From Pseudomonas putida (GTDB taxonomy: Bacteria; Pseudomonadota; Gammaproteobacteria; Pseudomonadales; Pseudomonadaceae): 64,000 nucleotides of DNA. Below, piece by piece: positions 51,921-59,120 of this stretch (position 1 is its first letter; each line of letters opens with the position of its first letter). Under the pieces are notes generated by a model. The model ran no database searches and was not told the DNA's origin. It worked only from the letters and a program-made list of their open reading frames with translations. Both the position numbers and the translations under genes were made by a program. The stretch covers positions 3,012,001-3,076,000 of the forward strand of contig NZ_CP109603.1 of NCBI RefSeq assembly GCF_025905425.1. The letters run 5' to 3'.

Positions 51921-53333
51921 ATGAGCAGAACCAACGTTTCACAACCCGCGTTCGAGCGAAACCTTTCAAACCGGCATATTCAAATGATCGGGCTGGGCGG
52001 GGCCATTGGCACTGGCCTGTTCCTGGGCAGTGCCGGTGTTATCAAGTCGGCGGGGCCAAGCCTGCTGATTGGCTACATGATTGCAGGGCTCATCGCTTTT
52101 CTGATCATGCGCCAACTGGGCGAGATGCTGGTGGATGAACCCGTCTCCGGATCGCTTAGCCATTTTGGCAATAAATACGGCGGTGGCTTCATGGGCTACC
52201 TCACCGGCTGGAACTATACCGTCACTTACTTTCTGGTGGGCATGGCCGAACTTACCGCACTCGGTAAATACATGCAGTTCTGGTGGCCCGAACTTCCAAC
52301 CTGGGCAACGGCCGGGTTCTTTCTGGTATTGATCAGCGGCATCAATACCCTCAACGTCAAGGTTTATGGTGAGTCGGAGTTCTGGTTCGCAATCATCAAA
52401 GTAGGCGCAGTCGTGATGATGATCGCGATGGGCAGCTGGTTCATTTTCGGCCCCAACACGCCGCCGCAGGCAGCGGTCAGCAACCTGTGGAGCCACGGTG
52501 GTTTCATGCCCCATGGCTGGCATGGGCTGATCATGGCGCTGCCGTTGATCATGTTCGCCTTCGGCGGCCTGGAGTTCATCGGTTTCACCGCGGGCGAAGC
52601 CAAGCACCCAAGCAAGACCATCCCCCGCGCCATCAACGCCGTGCTGTATCGCATCGGCTTGTTTTATGTCCTGGCGTTGGCCGTGCTGTTGGCACTGCCC
52701 CCGTGGGACAACCTGGTCGCTTCGCTGACTGCATCGGGTGACCCCTACAGCGCCAGCCCGTTCGTCAAGATTCTGAGCCTGCTGAACATTGATTACGCGG
52801 CCCACGTACTCAACTTCGTGGTGTTGACGGCTGCCCTGTCGGTTTACAACGCGGTGGTGTACTGCAACTCACGCCAACTGCATGCCATGGCGCACCAGGG
52901 CCATGCCCCCCGTGCGTTGATCAAGTTGAGCGAGCGGCGTATCCCGATCAATGCACTTCTGCTCACCGGCCTGGTGACGGCAAGTTCGGTTGTTATCAAC
53001 TACCTGTCGCCGGAAGGTGCACTGGAAACACTGATGTCGCTGGTGGTTGCCACCACGATGATGAACTGGGCGCTGACCAGCTTCATCCACTTGAAGTTCC
53101 GCAAGGCCAAGCGTGAAACAGGCCAGCTCACCGCCTACCGCTCCCCGCTGTACCCGTTCACCAATTACCTGTGCATGGCCTTTATTGTCGGGTTACTGCT
53201 GATCATTGCCTTTATCCCAGGCATGCGTATTTCGGTACTGCTGATGCCGTGCTGGTTATTGGTCATGTTCCTCAGTTACCGAAAGTTGAAAAGCAACCCG
53301 GCCGCTACTCACATTGTTTCCAGCCCTTCCTGA
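51921..53333 (+). CDS. Amino acid permease, AroP-like (AAT family)
   Basis: This 470-residue inner-membrane transporter has 12 helices and the AAT signature near the start: LSNRHIQMIGLGGAIGTGLFLGSAGVIKSAGPSLLIGYMIAGLIAFLIMRQLGEML. FGGLEFIGFTAGEAKHPSKTIPRAINAVLYRI is the second conserved block. Members include AroP, PheP, CycA and ProY; the aromatic aminotransferase in the same operon favours an aromatic amino acid. The ATG at 51921 gives the conserved N-terminus. Confidence 0.9.
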   Translation: MSRTNVSQPAFERNLSNRHIQMIGLGGAIGTGLFLGSAGVIKSAGPSLLIGYMIAGLIAFLIMRQLGEMLVDEPVSGSLSHFGNKYGGGFMGYLTGWNYTVTYFLVGMAELTALGKYMQFWWPELPTWATAGFFLVLISGINTLNVKVYGESEFWFAIIKVGAVVMMIAMGSWFIFGPNTPPQAAVSNLWSHGGFMPHGWHGLIMALPLIMFAFGGLEFIGFTAGEAKHPSKTIPRAINAVLYRIGLFYVLALAVLLALPPWDNLVASLTASGDPYSASPFVKILSLLNIDYAAHVLNFVVLTAALSVYNAVVYCNSRQLHAMAHQGHAPRALIKLSERRIPINALLLTGLVTASSVVINYLSPEGALETLMSLVVATTMMNWALTSFIHLKFRKAKRETGQLTAYRSPLYPFTNYLCMAFIVGLLLIIAFIPGMRISVLLMPCWLLVMFLSYRKLKSNPAATHIVSSPS

Positions 53334-53344
53334 TAGGTACCCCG

Positions 53345-54991
53345 ATGAAAACTGATCAAGCGAACGTGCAGACTCTTACCGGGGGCGATGCCATCGTCGA
53401 GAGCCTCAAAGCCCATGGCGTGGATACTGTGTTCGCGCTGCCGGGCGCGCAGATCTATGGCCTGACCGATGCCCTGGCCCGTAATAGTGACAGCCTGCGT
53501 ATCTACGGCGCGCGTCACGAGCAAACCAGTGCCTACATGGCATTCGGTTATGCCCGCTCCACCGGGCGCCCAGGGGTCTTCACCGTTGTGCCCGGCCCGG
53601 GCATCCTCAACGCCAGCGCGGCGATGCTGACCGCGCAGGGTTGCAACGCCCCGGTGCTGGCCCTGACCGGCGACGTCATGAGCCCCTTCAAGGACCGCGG
53701 GCGCGGCCAGTTGCATGAACTGCCACGACAGCTCGAAGTGCTGCAAAGCATTGGCAAGTGGGCGGCCCATATCGAGCAACCTGCCGAGACCTCTTGGCGC
53801 GTCGCCCAGGCCTTCCAGGCGATGCAATCGGGCCGGCCAGGCGTGGTGTCACTGCAAGCCTCGTGGGACTTTTTCACCCAGCGCGCTGCGGTGCAGATCC
53901 AGCAACCTCTCGCGCTGCAGCCAAAGCCTCCAGTCGACACCGATGCCGTGGACGTCGCAGCGAAGCTGCTGAGCCAAGCCTCGAACGCGATGATCTTCGT
54001 CGGTTCGGGCGCTTTGGACGCCAGTGCTGAAGTCAATCAACTGGCCGAGGTATTGGGTGCACCCGTCGTAAGCTTCCGAGGCGGGCGCGGTGTCGTCTCC
54101 GACGACCATCCCCTGGGCTTTACCGTCGCAGCAGGTGCACGGATCTGGGCACAGACCGATGTCGCCGTGGTCATCGGCTCACGCTTCGAGCTGCTGGATA
54201 TTCGCTGGCGCCACCGCCCTGCAGGGCTGAAGCTGATTCGTATCGATATCGACCCGGCTGAAGTGCGCCGCATTGCAGCGGACGTCAACCTGGTGGCCGA
54301 CGCAGCCGATGGCGCTGCGGCCCTGGCCCAGGCAGTGCTCAAGCACGGCGCTCCCAAACGGCGTGATGCGCAGCTGGCTGAAACCAAGGCCGCCGCCGAG
54401 CAGGCCATCCAGTGCGTGCAACCGCAACTGGACTACCTGCGCGTGATCCGTGATGTCTTGCCACGAGACGGCTTCTTCATCGAGGAAATTTCCCAGGTGG
54501 GCTTCACCTCGATCTTTGGCTTCCCAGTGTACAAACCGCGCACCCTGGTCACCTCGGGCCACCAAGGCACCCTGGGCTTCGGCTTCCCGACTGCACTGGG
54601 GGTAAAGGCAGCCCACCCGGACAAAGCCGTGGTCTCGATCTGCGGTGACGGCGGCTTCATGTTCGCTGCCCAGGAGTTGGCAACGGCAGTGCAGTACAAG
54701 CTCAACCTGGTCACCTTGGTGTTCAACAACAACGCATTCGGCAACGTCTATCGCGACCAGCAGGAAAGCTTCGGTGGGCGCCTGCTGGGCTCGGAGCTGG
54801 TCAACCCGGACTTCGTCAAATTCGCCGAAGCCTTCGGCGTCGAGGCACACCGTGTAGACAGCCCGGCACGCCTGCGCCCGGTGCTGGAACGTGCCTTCGC
54901 AGCCGACAAACCCGTGCTGATCGAAATCACGGTCCCGCGCGGCAGCGACTCAAGCCCGTGGCAGTTCCTGCACCCAAGCTTCTCTCACTAA
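53345..54991 (+). CDS. Thiamine-pyrophosphate enzyme, acetolactate synthase-like
   Basis: The 548-residue protein has the three TPP-enzyme domains: an N-terminal PYR domain with ARHEQTSAYMAFGYARSTGRPGV (cofactor-activating Glu near residue 54), a middle domain (about 190-330) and a PP domain with the TPP motif GDGGFMFAAQELATAVQYKLNLVTLVFNNNAFG. It is annotated by similarity as acetolactate synthase-like, but it lies between an aromatic permease and an aromatic aminotransferase with no ilvN partner. A 2-oxo acid decarboxylase acting on (hydroxy)phenylpyruvate is therefore likely; the His-His motif of classical pyruvate decarboxylases is not evident, so this is inference. Confidence 0.85.
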   Translation: MKTDQANVQTLTGGDAIVESLKAHGVDTVFALPGAQIYGLTDALARNSDSLRIYGARHEQTSAYMAFGYARSTGRPGVFTVVPGPGILNASAAMLTAQGCNAPVLALTGDVMSPFKDRGRGQLHELPRQLEVLQSIGKWAAHIEQPAETSWRVAQAFQAMQSGRPGVVSLQASWDFFTQRAAVQIQQPLALQPKPPVDTDAVDVAAKLLSQASNAMIFVGSGALDASAEVNQLAEVLGAPVVSFRGGRGVVSDDHPLGFTVAAGARIWAQTDVAVVIGSRFELLDIRWRHRPAGLKLIRIDIDPAEVRRIAADVNLVADAADGAAALAQAVLKHGAPKRRDAQLAETKAAAEQAIQCVQPQLDYLRVIRDVLPRDGFFIEEISQVGFTSIFGFPVYKPRTLVTSGHQGTLGFGFPTALGVKAAHPDKAVVSICGDGGFMFAAQELATAVQYKLNLVTLVFNNNAFGNVYRDQQESFGGRLLGSELVNPDFVKFAEAFGVEAHRVDSPARLRPVLERAFAADKPVLIEITVPRGSDSSPWQFLHPSFSH

Positions 54992-55008
54992 AATTGGAGG
55001 TAACCCAG

Positions 55009-56205
55009 ATGTTCGAGCAGGTCGAAGCCTACCCAGGCGACCCCATTCTGTCCCTGATGGACGACTTCCACGGCGACAACCGCGCCGAGAAGGTCAACCT
55101 GAGCATTGGCTTCTATTACGATGAAGCAGGACAGGTACCGGTGCTGGACACGGTCAAGGCAGCCAAGGCGAAACTCGATGGCGTCGCCCCCGCAGCCAAC
55201 CTGTACCTGCCCATGGATGGCCACCCAGCTTTTCGCAACGCGGTTCAAGCCTATTTGTTCGGCGAGATCGCCCCGCAAACAAGCGATCGCATCGTCACCC
55301 TGCAATCGGTAGGTGGCTCCGGGGCCTTGCGCGTGGGGACCGATTTCCTCAAGCGTTACTACCCCGAGGCGGGCGTGTGGGTCAGCGACCCAACCTGGGA
55401 CAACCACCTCGCAATCTTCAGCGGCGCCGGCTTCCCGGTTAACCGCTACCCGTACCTGGACGAGACGGGTAGCCACGTCGCGTTCGAGCGCATGCTGGCC
55501 TGTTTCGAGCAACTGCCCGCGCACGCCATCGTGCTGCTGCATGCCTGTTGCCATAACCCGACCGGCATCGACCTGACCCCGCAGCAGTGGGACGCGGTAT
55601 TCGACCTGTGCCGCCAACGCAGCCTGATTCCGTTCCTGGATGCGGCCTATCTGGGCATGGGCGACGGTGTCGACCAGGACGCCTACGCCATCCGCGCGCT
55701 GGCCAAGGCTGGCATTACCGGGCTGGTGGCGAACTCGTTCTCCAAGGTGTTCTCCTTGTACGGCGAGCGCGTGGGTTCGTTGTCGGTGGTCTGTGAAAAT
55801 GAAGCGATTGCCGCGCGGGTTGCCGGCCAGCTCAAGGGGACGGTGCGGACCAACTACTCCAACCCGCCAAGGCACGGGGCCGAACTGGTTGCCACCATCC
55901 TGACCGACGATGACCTGCGCCAGGCATGGCGCGCCGAGCTTGAGGCGATGCGCCTGCGCATGGTCGACATGCGCCATGCACTGCATGCCAAGTTCAAGGG
56001 CATCGACGCTTCACTGAATGTGAACTACCTGCTCGATCAGAAAGGCATGTTCAGTTACACAGGCCTTAGCGCGGATGCCGTGGACAGCATCCGCGAGCAG
56101 CATGCGGTGTACCTGATTCGAAGCGGCCGTATCTGCATCGCGGGCCTCAACGAGGCCAACCTGGACGCTGTCGCCAACGCTCTGGCAAGCCACTCGGCAG
56201 GTTGA
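55009..56205 (+). CDS. Aromatic amino acid aminotransferase, TyrB family
   Basis: This 398-residue class I PLP enzyme has the family blocks: VNLSIGFYYDEAGQVPVL, LYLPMDGHPAFRNAVQAYLFG, HACCHNPTGIDLTPQQW, and the PLP lysine in ANSFSKVFSLYGERVGSLSVV near residue 247, with the substrate Arg in LIRSGRICIAGLN near residue 375. The usual PxWxNH segment appears as DPTWDNHLAIF. It exchanges the amino group of Tyr or Phe with 2-oxoglutarate. GGAGG precedes the ATG at 55009, 17 bases after the TPP gene. Confidence 0.93.
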   Translation: MFEQVEAYPGDPILSLMDDFHGDNRAEKVNLSIGFYYDEAGQVPVLDTVKAAKAKLDGVAPAANLYLPMDGHPAFRNAVQAYLFGEIAPQTSDRIVTLQSVGGSGALRVGTDFLKRYYPEAGVWVSDPTWDNHLAIFSGAGFPVNRYPYLDETGSHVAFERMLACFEQLPAHAIVLLHACCHNPTGIDLTPQQWDAVFDLCRQRSLIPFLDAAYLGMGDGVDQDAYAIRALAKAGITGLVANSFSKVFSLYGERVGSLSVVCENEAIAARVAGQLKGTVRTNYSNPPRHGAELVATILTDDDLRQAWRAELEAMRLRMVDMRHALHAKFKGIDASLNVNYLLDQKGMFSYTGLSADAVDSIREQHAVYLIRSGRICIAGLNEANLDAVANALASHSAG

Positions 56206-56213
56206 TTTACGCT

Positions 56214-56231
56214 GGCGCCCGCAAGGGCGCC
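56214..56231 (+). terminator. GC hairpin ending the permease operon
   Basis: GGCGCCC and GGGCGCC pair with loop GCAA, nine bases after the aminotransferase stop, followed by TT only. A reasonable but weak terminator. Confidence 0.5.
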
Positions 56232-56320
56232 TTCAGCGGCGCGGCGCATCAGCGAAAATGCGCGTAGCTCTCACACTCTTTCGCCTCACAGGCAGTTGCG
56301 AATTTGCTTACAGTGAAATA

Positions 56321-56336
56321 CTGTATGCACATACAG
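56321..56336 (+). promoter_or_regulatory. LexA (SOS) box over the DUF1654-endA promoter
   Basis: CTGTATGCACATACAG fits the CTG-N10-CAG LexA consensus with the symmetric TATGCACATA core. It overlaps the -10 of a TTGCGA-N17-TACTGT promoter and lies 14 bases before the DUF1654 ATG. DNA damage should induce the two genes that follow. Confidence 0.8.
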
Positions 56337-56349
56337 CAAAAACAAGGAA

Positions 56350-56598
56350 ATGCCTGTGGCCAGCACCTCCTCAGCAACGCCGAGTAGCTATGAGCAACTG
56401 GGTGTTCGTATCCAGAAGATCATCAACAGCCCCACCGCCCAGCGCAGCCGTGCCGCGCTCATCTTCCGCCTGGAGCAGGAGTCCCCGGATGATTGGGAAA
56501 CCCTGCTCGAAGAAATCGCCGAAAACGACAACGTCACCCTTGCCCATCGCGACGATGGTGGCGTGCAGATTTTCTGGACCGTACCCAAGGAAGACTGA
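56350..56598 (+). CDS. DUF1654 family protein, LexA-controlled
   Basis: This 82-residue protein has the DUF1654 pattern: SSYEQLGVRIQKIINSPTAQRSRAALIFRLEQESPDDWETLLEEIAENDNVTLAHRDDGGVQIFW. The family is small, pseudomonad-centred and unassigned. AAGGA lies just ahead of the ATG. The gene stands directly behind an SOS box and six bases before the endonuclease gene, so the two form an operon. It has no signal peptide, while its partner is exported. Confidence 0.88.
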   Translation: MPVASTSSATPSSYEQLGVRIQKIINSPTAQRSRAALIFRLEQESPDDWETLLEEIAENDNVTLAHRDDGGVQIFWTVPKED

Positions 56599-56604
56599 CC
56601 ACGC

Positions 56605-57297
56605 ATGAGAGTTTCGTTTTTCGCTGCCGCCTGCCTGCTAGTGTCCATCCCGTTCGCCCATGCCGATGCTCCACGCACCTTCCAGGAGGCCAAGAAGGTC
56701 GCCTGGAAGTTGTACGCGCCACAGTCGACGGAGTTCTATTGCGGCTGCAAGTACAAAGGCAACAAGGTCGACCTGGCCTCTTGCGGCTATACACCGCGCA
56801 AGAATGCCCAACGGGCTTCGCGCATCGAATGGGAGCACATCGTGCCAGCCTGGCAGATCGGCCACCAACGCCAGTGCTGGCAGGACGGCGGGCGCAAACA
56901 GTGCTCGCAACACGATGAGGTGTACAAGCGCGCCGAGGCTGACCTGCACAACCTGGTGCCCAGCATCGGCGAGGTCAACGGCGACCGCAGCAACTTCAGT
57001 TTCGGTTGGCTGCCCGAGCAGCGGGGCCAATATGGCAGTTGCCTGACCCAGGTCGACTTCAAGGCCAAGAAGGTCATGCCACGCCCATCTATCCGGGGCA
57101 TGATCGCACGCACGTACTTCTACATGAGCAAGCAGTACAACCTGCGCTTGTCGAAGCAGGACCGCCAGCTGTTCGAGGCCTGGAACAAGACGTATCCGCC
57201 GCAGGTTTGGGAACTGCAGCGCAACCAGCAGGTGGCCTGCGTGATGGGGCGCGGTAACGCGTTTGTCGGGCCGGTCAACCTCAAGGCCTGCGGCTGA
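56605..57297 (+). CDS. endA: Endonuclease I (exported DNase)
   Basis: This 230-residue protein has a signal peptide (MRVSFFAAACLLVSIPFAHA) and the EndA/Vvn-type beta-beta-alpha-metal nuclease core: RASRIEWEHIVPAWQIG with the catalytic His near residue 80 and DLHNLVPSIGEVNGDRSNFSFG with the metal-binding Asn/Glu near residue 115-137. Eight cysteines suggest a disulphide-stabilised periplasmic or secreted enzyme that degrades free DNA. It is transcribed with DUF1654 under the LexA box. Its stop is only three bases from that of the convergent HD gene. Confidence 0.95.
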   Translation: MRVSFFAAACLLVSIPFAHADAPRTFQEAKKVAWKLYAPQSTEFYCGCKYKGNKVDLASCGYTPRKNAQRASRIEWEHIVPAWQIGHQRQCWQDGGRKQCSQHDEVYKRAEADLHNLVPSIGEVNGDRSNFSFGWLPEQRGQYGSCLTQVDFKAKKVMPRPSIRGMIARTYFYMSKQYNLRLSKQDRQLFEAWNKTYPPQVWELQRNQQVACVMGRGNAFVGPVNLKACG

Positions 57298-57300
57298 GGT

Positions 57301-57726
57301 TCACGCCAGTGTCTGCAGGTAGGCGCTGGCTTCCCGGTAACGGGCCAGCCGCGCAAGGTCAGCGGGGCCTGGGCAGGGGATGCGCGAAAGGTCGCTGTTG
57401 TCGGCCAGGTCGGCCAGTTTGACGGTGCGCGCCAACGGGTCTACCCCGAGGCGTACGACGAAGTCCTGGTAGGCCTCGCCGTCACGTCGGCTCAGTGCCA
57501 GCAAGGCGGCGAGAATCTTCAGTGCAAAACCTTCACGCGCCAGATCAGACAACGTCAGCGGCGTGTCTTCGATAACATCGTGAAGCACCGCGACGATCCG
57601 CTGCTCGGGTGTGGCGACCCGCATCATCACGCGTAACGGGTGGAGGATATACGCCGCCCCACCCTTGTCGTATTGCCCTTCATGCGCCCTGGCAGCCACA
57701 GCAATGGCCCGCTCCAGTGTAGACAT
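57301..57726 (-). CDS. HD-domain hydrolase resembling the SpoT ppGpp hydrolase
   Basis: The ATG at 57726 gives 141 residues made up of one HD domain: AIAVAARAHEGQYDKGGAAYILHPLRVMM (first His ligands), RIVAVLHDVIEDTPLTLSDL (the HD pair) and ARTVKLADLADNSDLSRI (C-terminal Asp ligand). These are the metal ligands of RelA/SpoT-type (p)ppGpp hydrolases, and the product has no synthetase, TGS or ACT part, so it fits the small alarmone hydrolase group. Activity on ppGpp is predicted, not shown. The function may be another pyrophosphate nucleotide. Confidence 0.85.
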   Translation of the reverse strand: MSTLERAIAVAARAHEGQYDKGGAAYILHPLRVMMRVATPEQRIVAVLHDVIEDTPLTLSDLAREGFALKILAALLALSRRDGEAYQDFVVRLGVDPLARTVKLADLADNSDLSRIPCPGPADLARLARYREASAYLQTLA

Positions 57727-57856
57727 GAGGCCCTCCCCGTTCAGCTCTCCCAGTGCAAGCATAGCCCGCACGGGGGTATCACGCCCACCCTTTGCAGAAG
57801 CAGCCTTGTGCTGCAAAGAGGCCGGCGCAGACGCCCTGGCGGATCGCGTTGCGGAG

Positions 57857-58426
57857 TTAACGCTGGGCGCCGTGCTGGATAACCACCGAGTCAGTCCCCA
57901 GTTTGGCCATCACTTCGGCCTTGCGCGCCTCGGCCTCTTCCTTGGTCGGGAACGGCCCCATCAGCACAACCGGCTTACCGTTGCGGTACTCGACAGAAGA
58001 CGGAATGCCCTTCTCGATCAGGCGCGCGGTCATGTCGCTCAATGCGCCCATGTTCGCGCCCTGCACCACTTCGACATCCCAGCCTTCAGGCGCCGGCTCA
58101 CCGGCCAGCGCCTCGGCGCGGCGCTGCAGGTCGGCGCCACCGCACAGCTCGCGGATGCGCAGGTTGTTGCCGCTGTCGTCGACGATGATCTCGTATTGGC
58201 CATCACGCTTGATTGCCACATAGCTGCGGTAGGCTTCGTACTGCCCGGCGTCGTCCTTGCCGCGGACCTGGCCGCAGAGGGTGCCTTGCGTGTCGATCCG
58301 CACGTTGCCGAACTTGGCGGTCTTGGGGTTGTGCAGGTGCTCGGCCACCTGCTTGTGCACGCCTTCGACCTCGTTCTCACAGCCCGCCAGGGCGAGCACT
58401 GCCATTACCACAGCCAGTTTGCGCAC
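57857..58426 (-). CDS. SPOR-domain lipoprotein
   Basis: This 189-residue protein has a lipoprotein signal (MRKLAVVMAVLALAGC, lipidated Cys 16). An N-terminal part (about 20-85) resembles small envelope proteins of unknown role; it ends in a C-terminal SPOR fold (about 110-185: GWDVEVVQGANMGALSDMTARLIEKGIPSSVEYRNGKPVVLMGPFPTKEEAEARKAEVMAKLG). SPOR domains bind peptidoglycan stripped of stem peptides at septa. Probably a periplasmic envelope or division-site protein. Confidence 0.85.
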   Translation of the reverse strand: MRKLAVVMAVLALAGCENEVEGVHKQVAEHLHNPKTAKFGNVRIDTQGTLCGQVRGKDDAGQYEAYRSYVAIKRDGQYEIIVDDSGNNLRIRELCGGADLQRRAEALAGEPAPEGWDVEVVQGANMGALSDMTARLIEKGIPSSVEYRNGKPVVLMGPFPTKEEAEARKAEVMAKLGTDSVVIQHGAQR

Positions 58427-58537
58427 GCGTGTACCTCCAGATTCGAAGGGGCGGAGTCTAACATGGCGGCACTCGGCCGCCGACGTCCACGCTGATACAG
58501 CGCGTTACACGCCGGTAAGGCTTTTTCAGGCACAAAC

Positions 58538-58568
58538 AAAAAGGGCGACCCTTTCGGATCGCCCTTTT
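58538..58568 (-). terminator. Terminator of the distal tRNA-Val
   Basis: On the minus strand GGGCGA pairs with TCGCCC around a 10-base loop, followed by five T (58542-58538). It lies 26 bases after the tRNA at 58595. Confidence 0.88.
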
Positions 58569-58594
58569 CATTGCCCGAAGATCGGGACTTTGTT

Positions 58595-58671
58595 TGGTAG
58601 GCACAATTGGACTCGAACCAACGACCCCCACCATGTCAAGGTGGTGCTCTAACCAACTGAGCTATGTGCCT
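58595..58671 (-). tRNA. tRNA-Val (GAC anticodon), copy 1
   Basis: A 77-base cloverleaf with encoded CCA: acceptor AGGCACA pairs with TGTGCCT, anticodon stem CCACC/GGTGG with loop TTGACAT (anticodon GAC), T arm with GTTCGAGTC. It is identical in the aligned bases to the copy 248 bases away at 58843. It has its own promoter (58686-58714) and terminator. Confidence 0.97.
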
Positions 58672-58685
58672 GTCGTGTGGTGCGC

Positions 58686-58714
58686 ATATTAGACATCGAA
58701 TGCGTACCTGTAAA
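58686..58714 (-). promoter_or_regulatory. Promoter of tRNA-Val copy 1
   Basis: TTTACA (58709-58714), 17 bases, TAATAT (58686-58691) on the minus strand, 15 bases before the tRNA 5' end. A GC-rich run (GCGCACCACACGAC) follows the -10, as in the promoter of copy 2. Confidence 0.78.
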
Positions 58715-58804
58715 GCTTTTTTTTCAGAAAAATCAAAAACTTTGGTAATTGACCCTGGGGGCTGCTTCACACCCCTTCCCGACCGGCAAAACCGTACCAG
58801 AATG

Positions 58805-58833
58805 AAAAAAGGGTGACCCTTGCGGATCACCCC
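58805..58833 (-). terminator. Terminator of tRNA-Val copy 2
   Basis: On the minus strand GGGTGA pairs with TCACCC around a 10-base loop, followed by six T (58810-58805). It lies 9 bases after the tRNA at 58843 and ends this separate unit. Confidence 0.85.
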
Positions 58834-58842
58834 TTTTCGATT

Positions 58843-58919
58843 TGGTAGGCACAATTGGACTCGAACCAACGACCCCCACCATGTCAAGGTGGTGCTCTAA
58901 CCAACTGAGCTATGTGCCT
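58843..58919 (-). tRNA. tRNA-Val (GAC anticodon), copy 2
   Basis: The same 77-base tRNA-Val(GAC) as at 58595, offset by 248 bases, with anticodon loop TTGACAT. It has its own TTGACA/TAGAAT promoter and terminator, so the two tRNAs are separate tandem transcription units that arose by duplication. Confidence 0.97.
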
Positions 58920-58933
58920 GTCGTGTGGTGCGC

Positions 58934-58961
58934 ATTCTACGCATTCCAAAAACCATGTCAA
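58934..58961 (-). promoter_or_regulatory. Promoter of tRNA-Val copy 2
   Basis: TTGACA (58956-58961), 16 bases, TAGAAT (58934-58939) on the minus strand, followed by a GC-rich GCGCACC discriminator, the pattern of stringently controlled stable-RNA promoters. Confidence 0.82.
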
Positions 58962-59120
58962 CACTTTTTTTCGCGCTAACTTACTGAATCTTAACCTCTT
59001 TATAGAGAAGCCTCGGCGACGGCCGGGTAAAGGATTTTTAACGGACGACTAGCGGGTGTTTATTATTATTGATAGCATCGCTACATTCGTTAAAAATATA
59101 AAACACGAGGTTCCTCGAGC

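Noticed and set aside
53345..54991. Naming the TPP enzyme ilvB/ilvI
   Set aside because: There is no regulatory ilvN/ilvH partner and the operon is for aromatic amino acids, so biosynthetic acetolactate synthase is unlikely.
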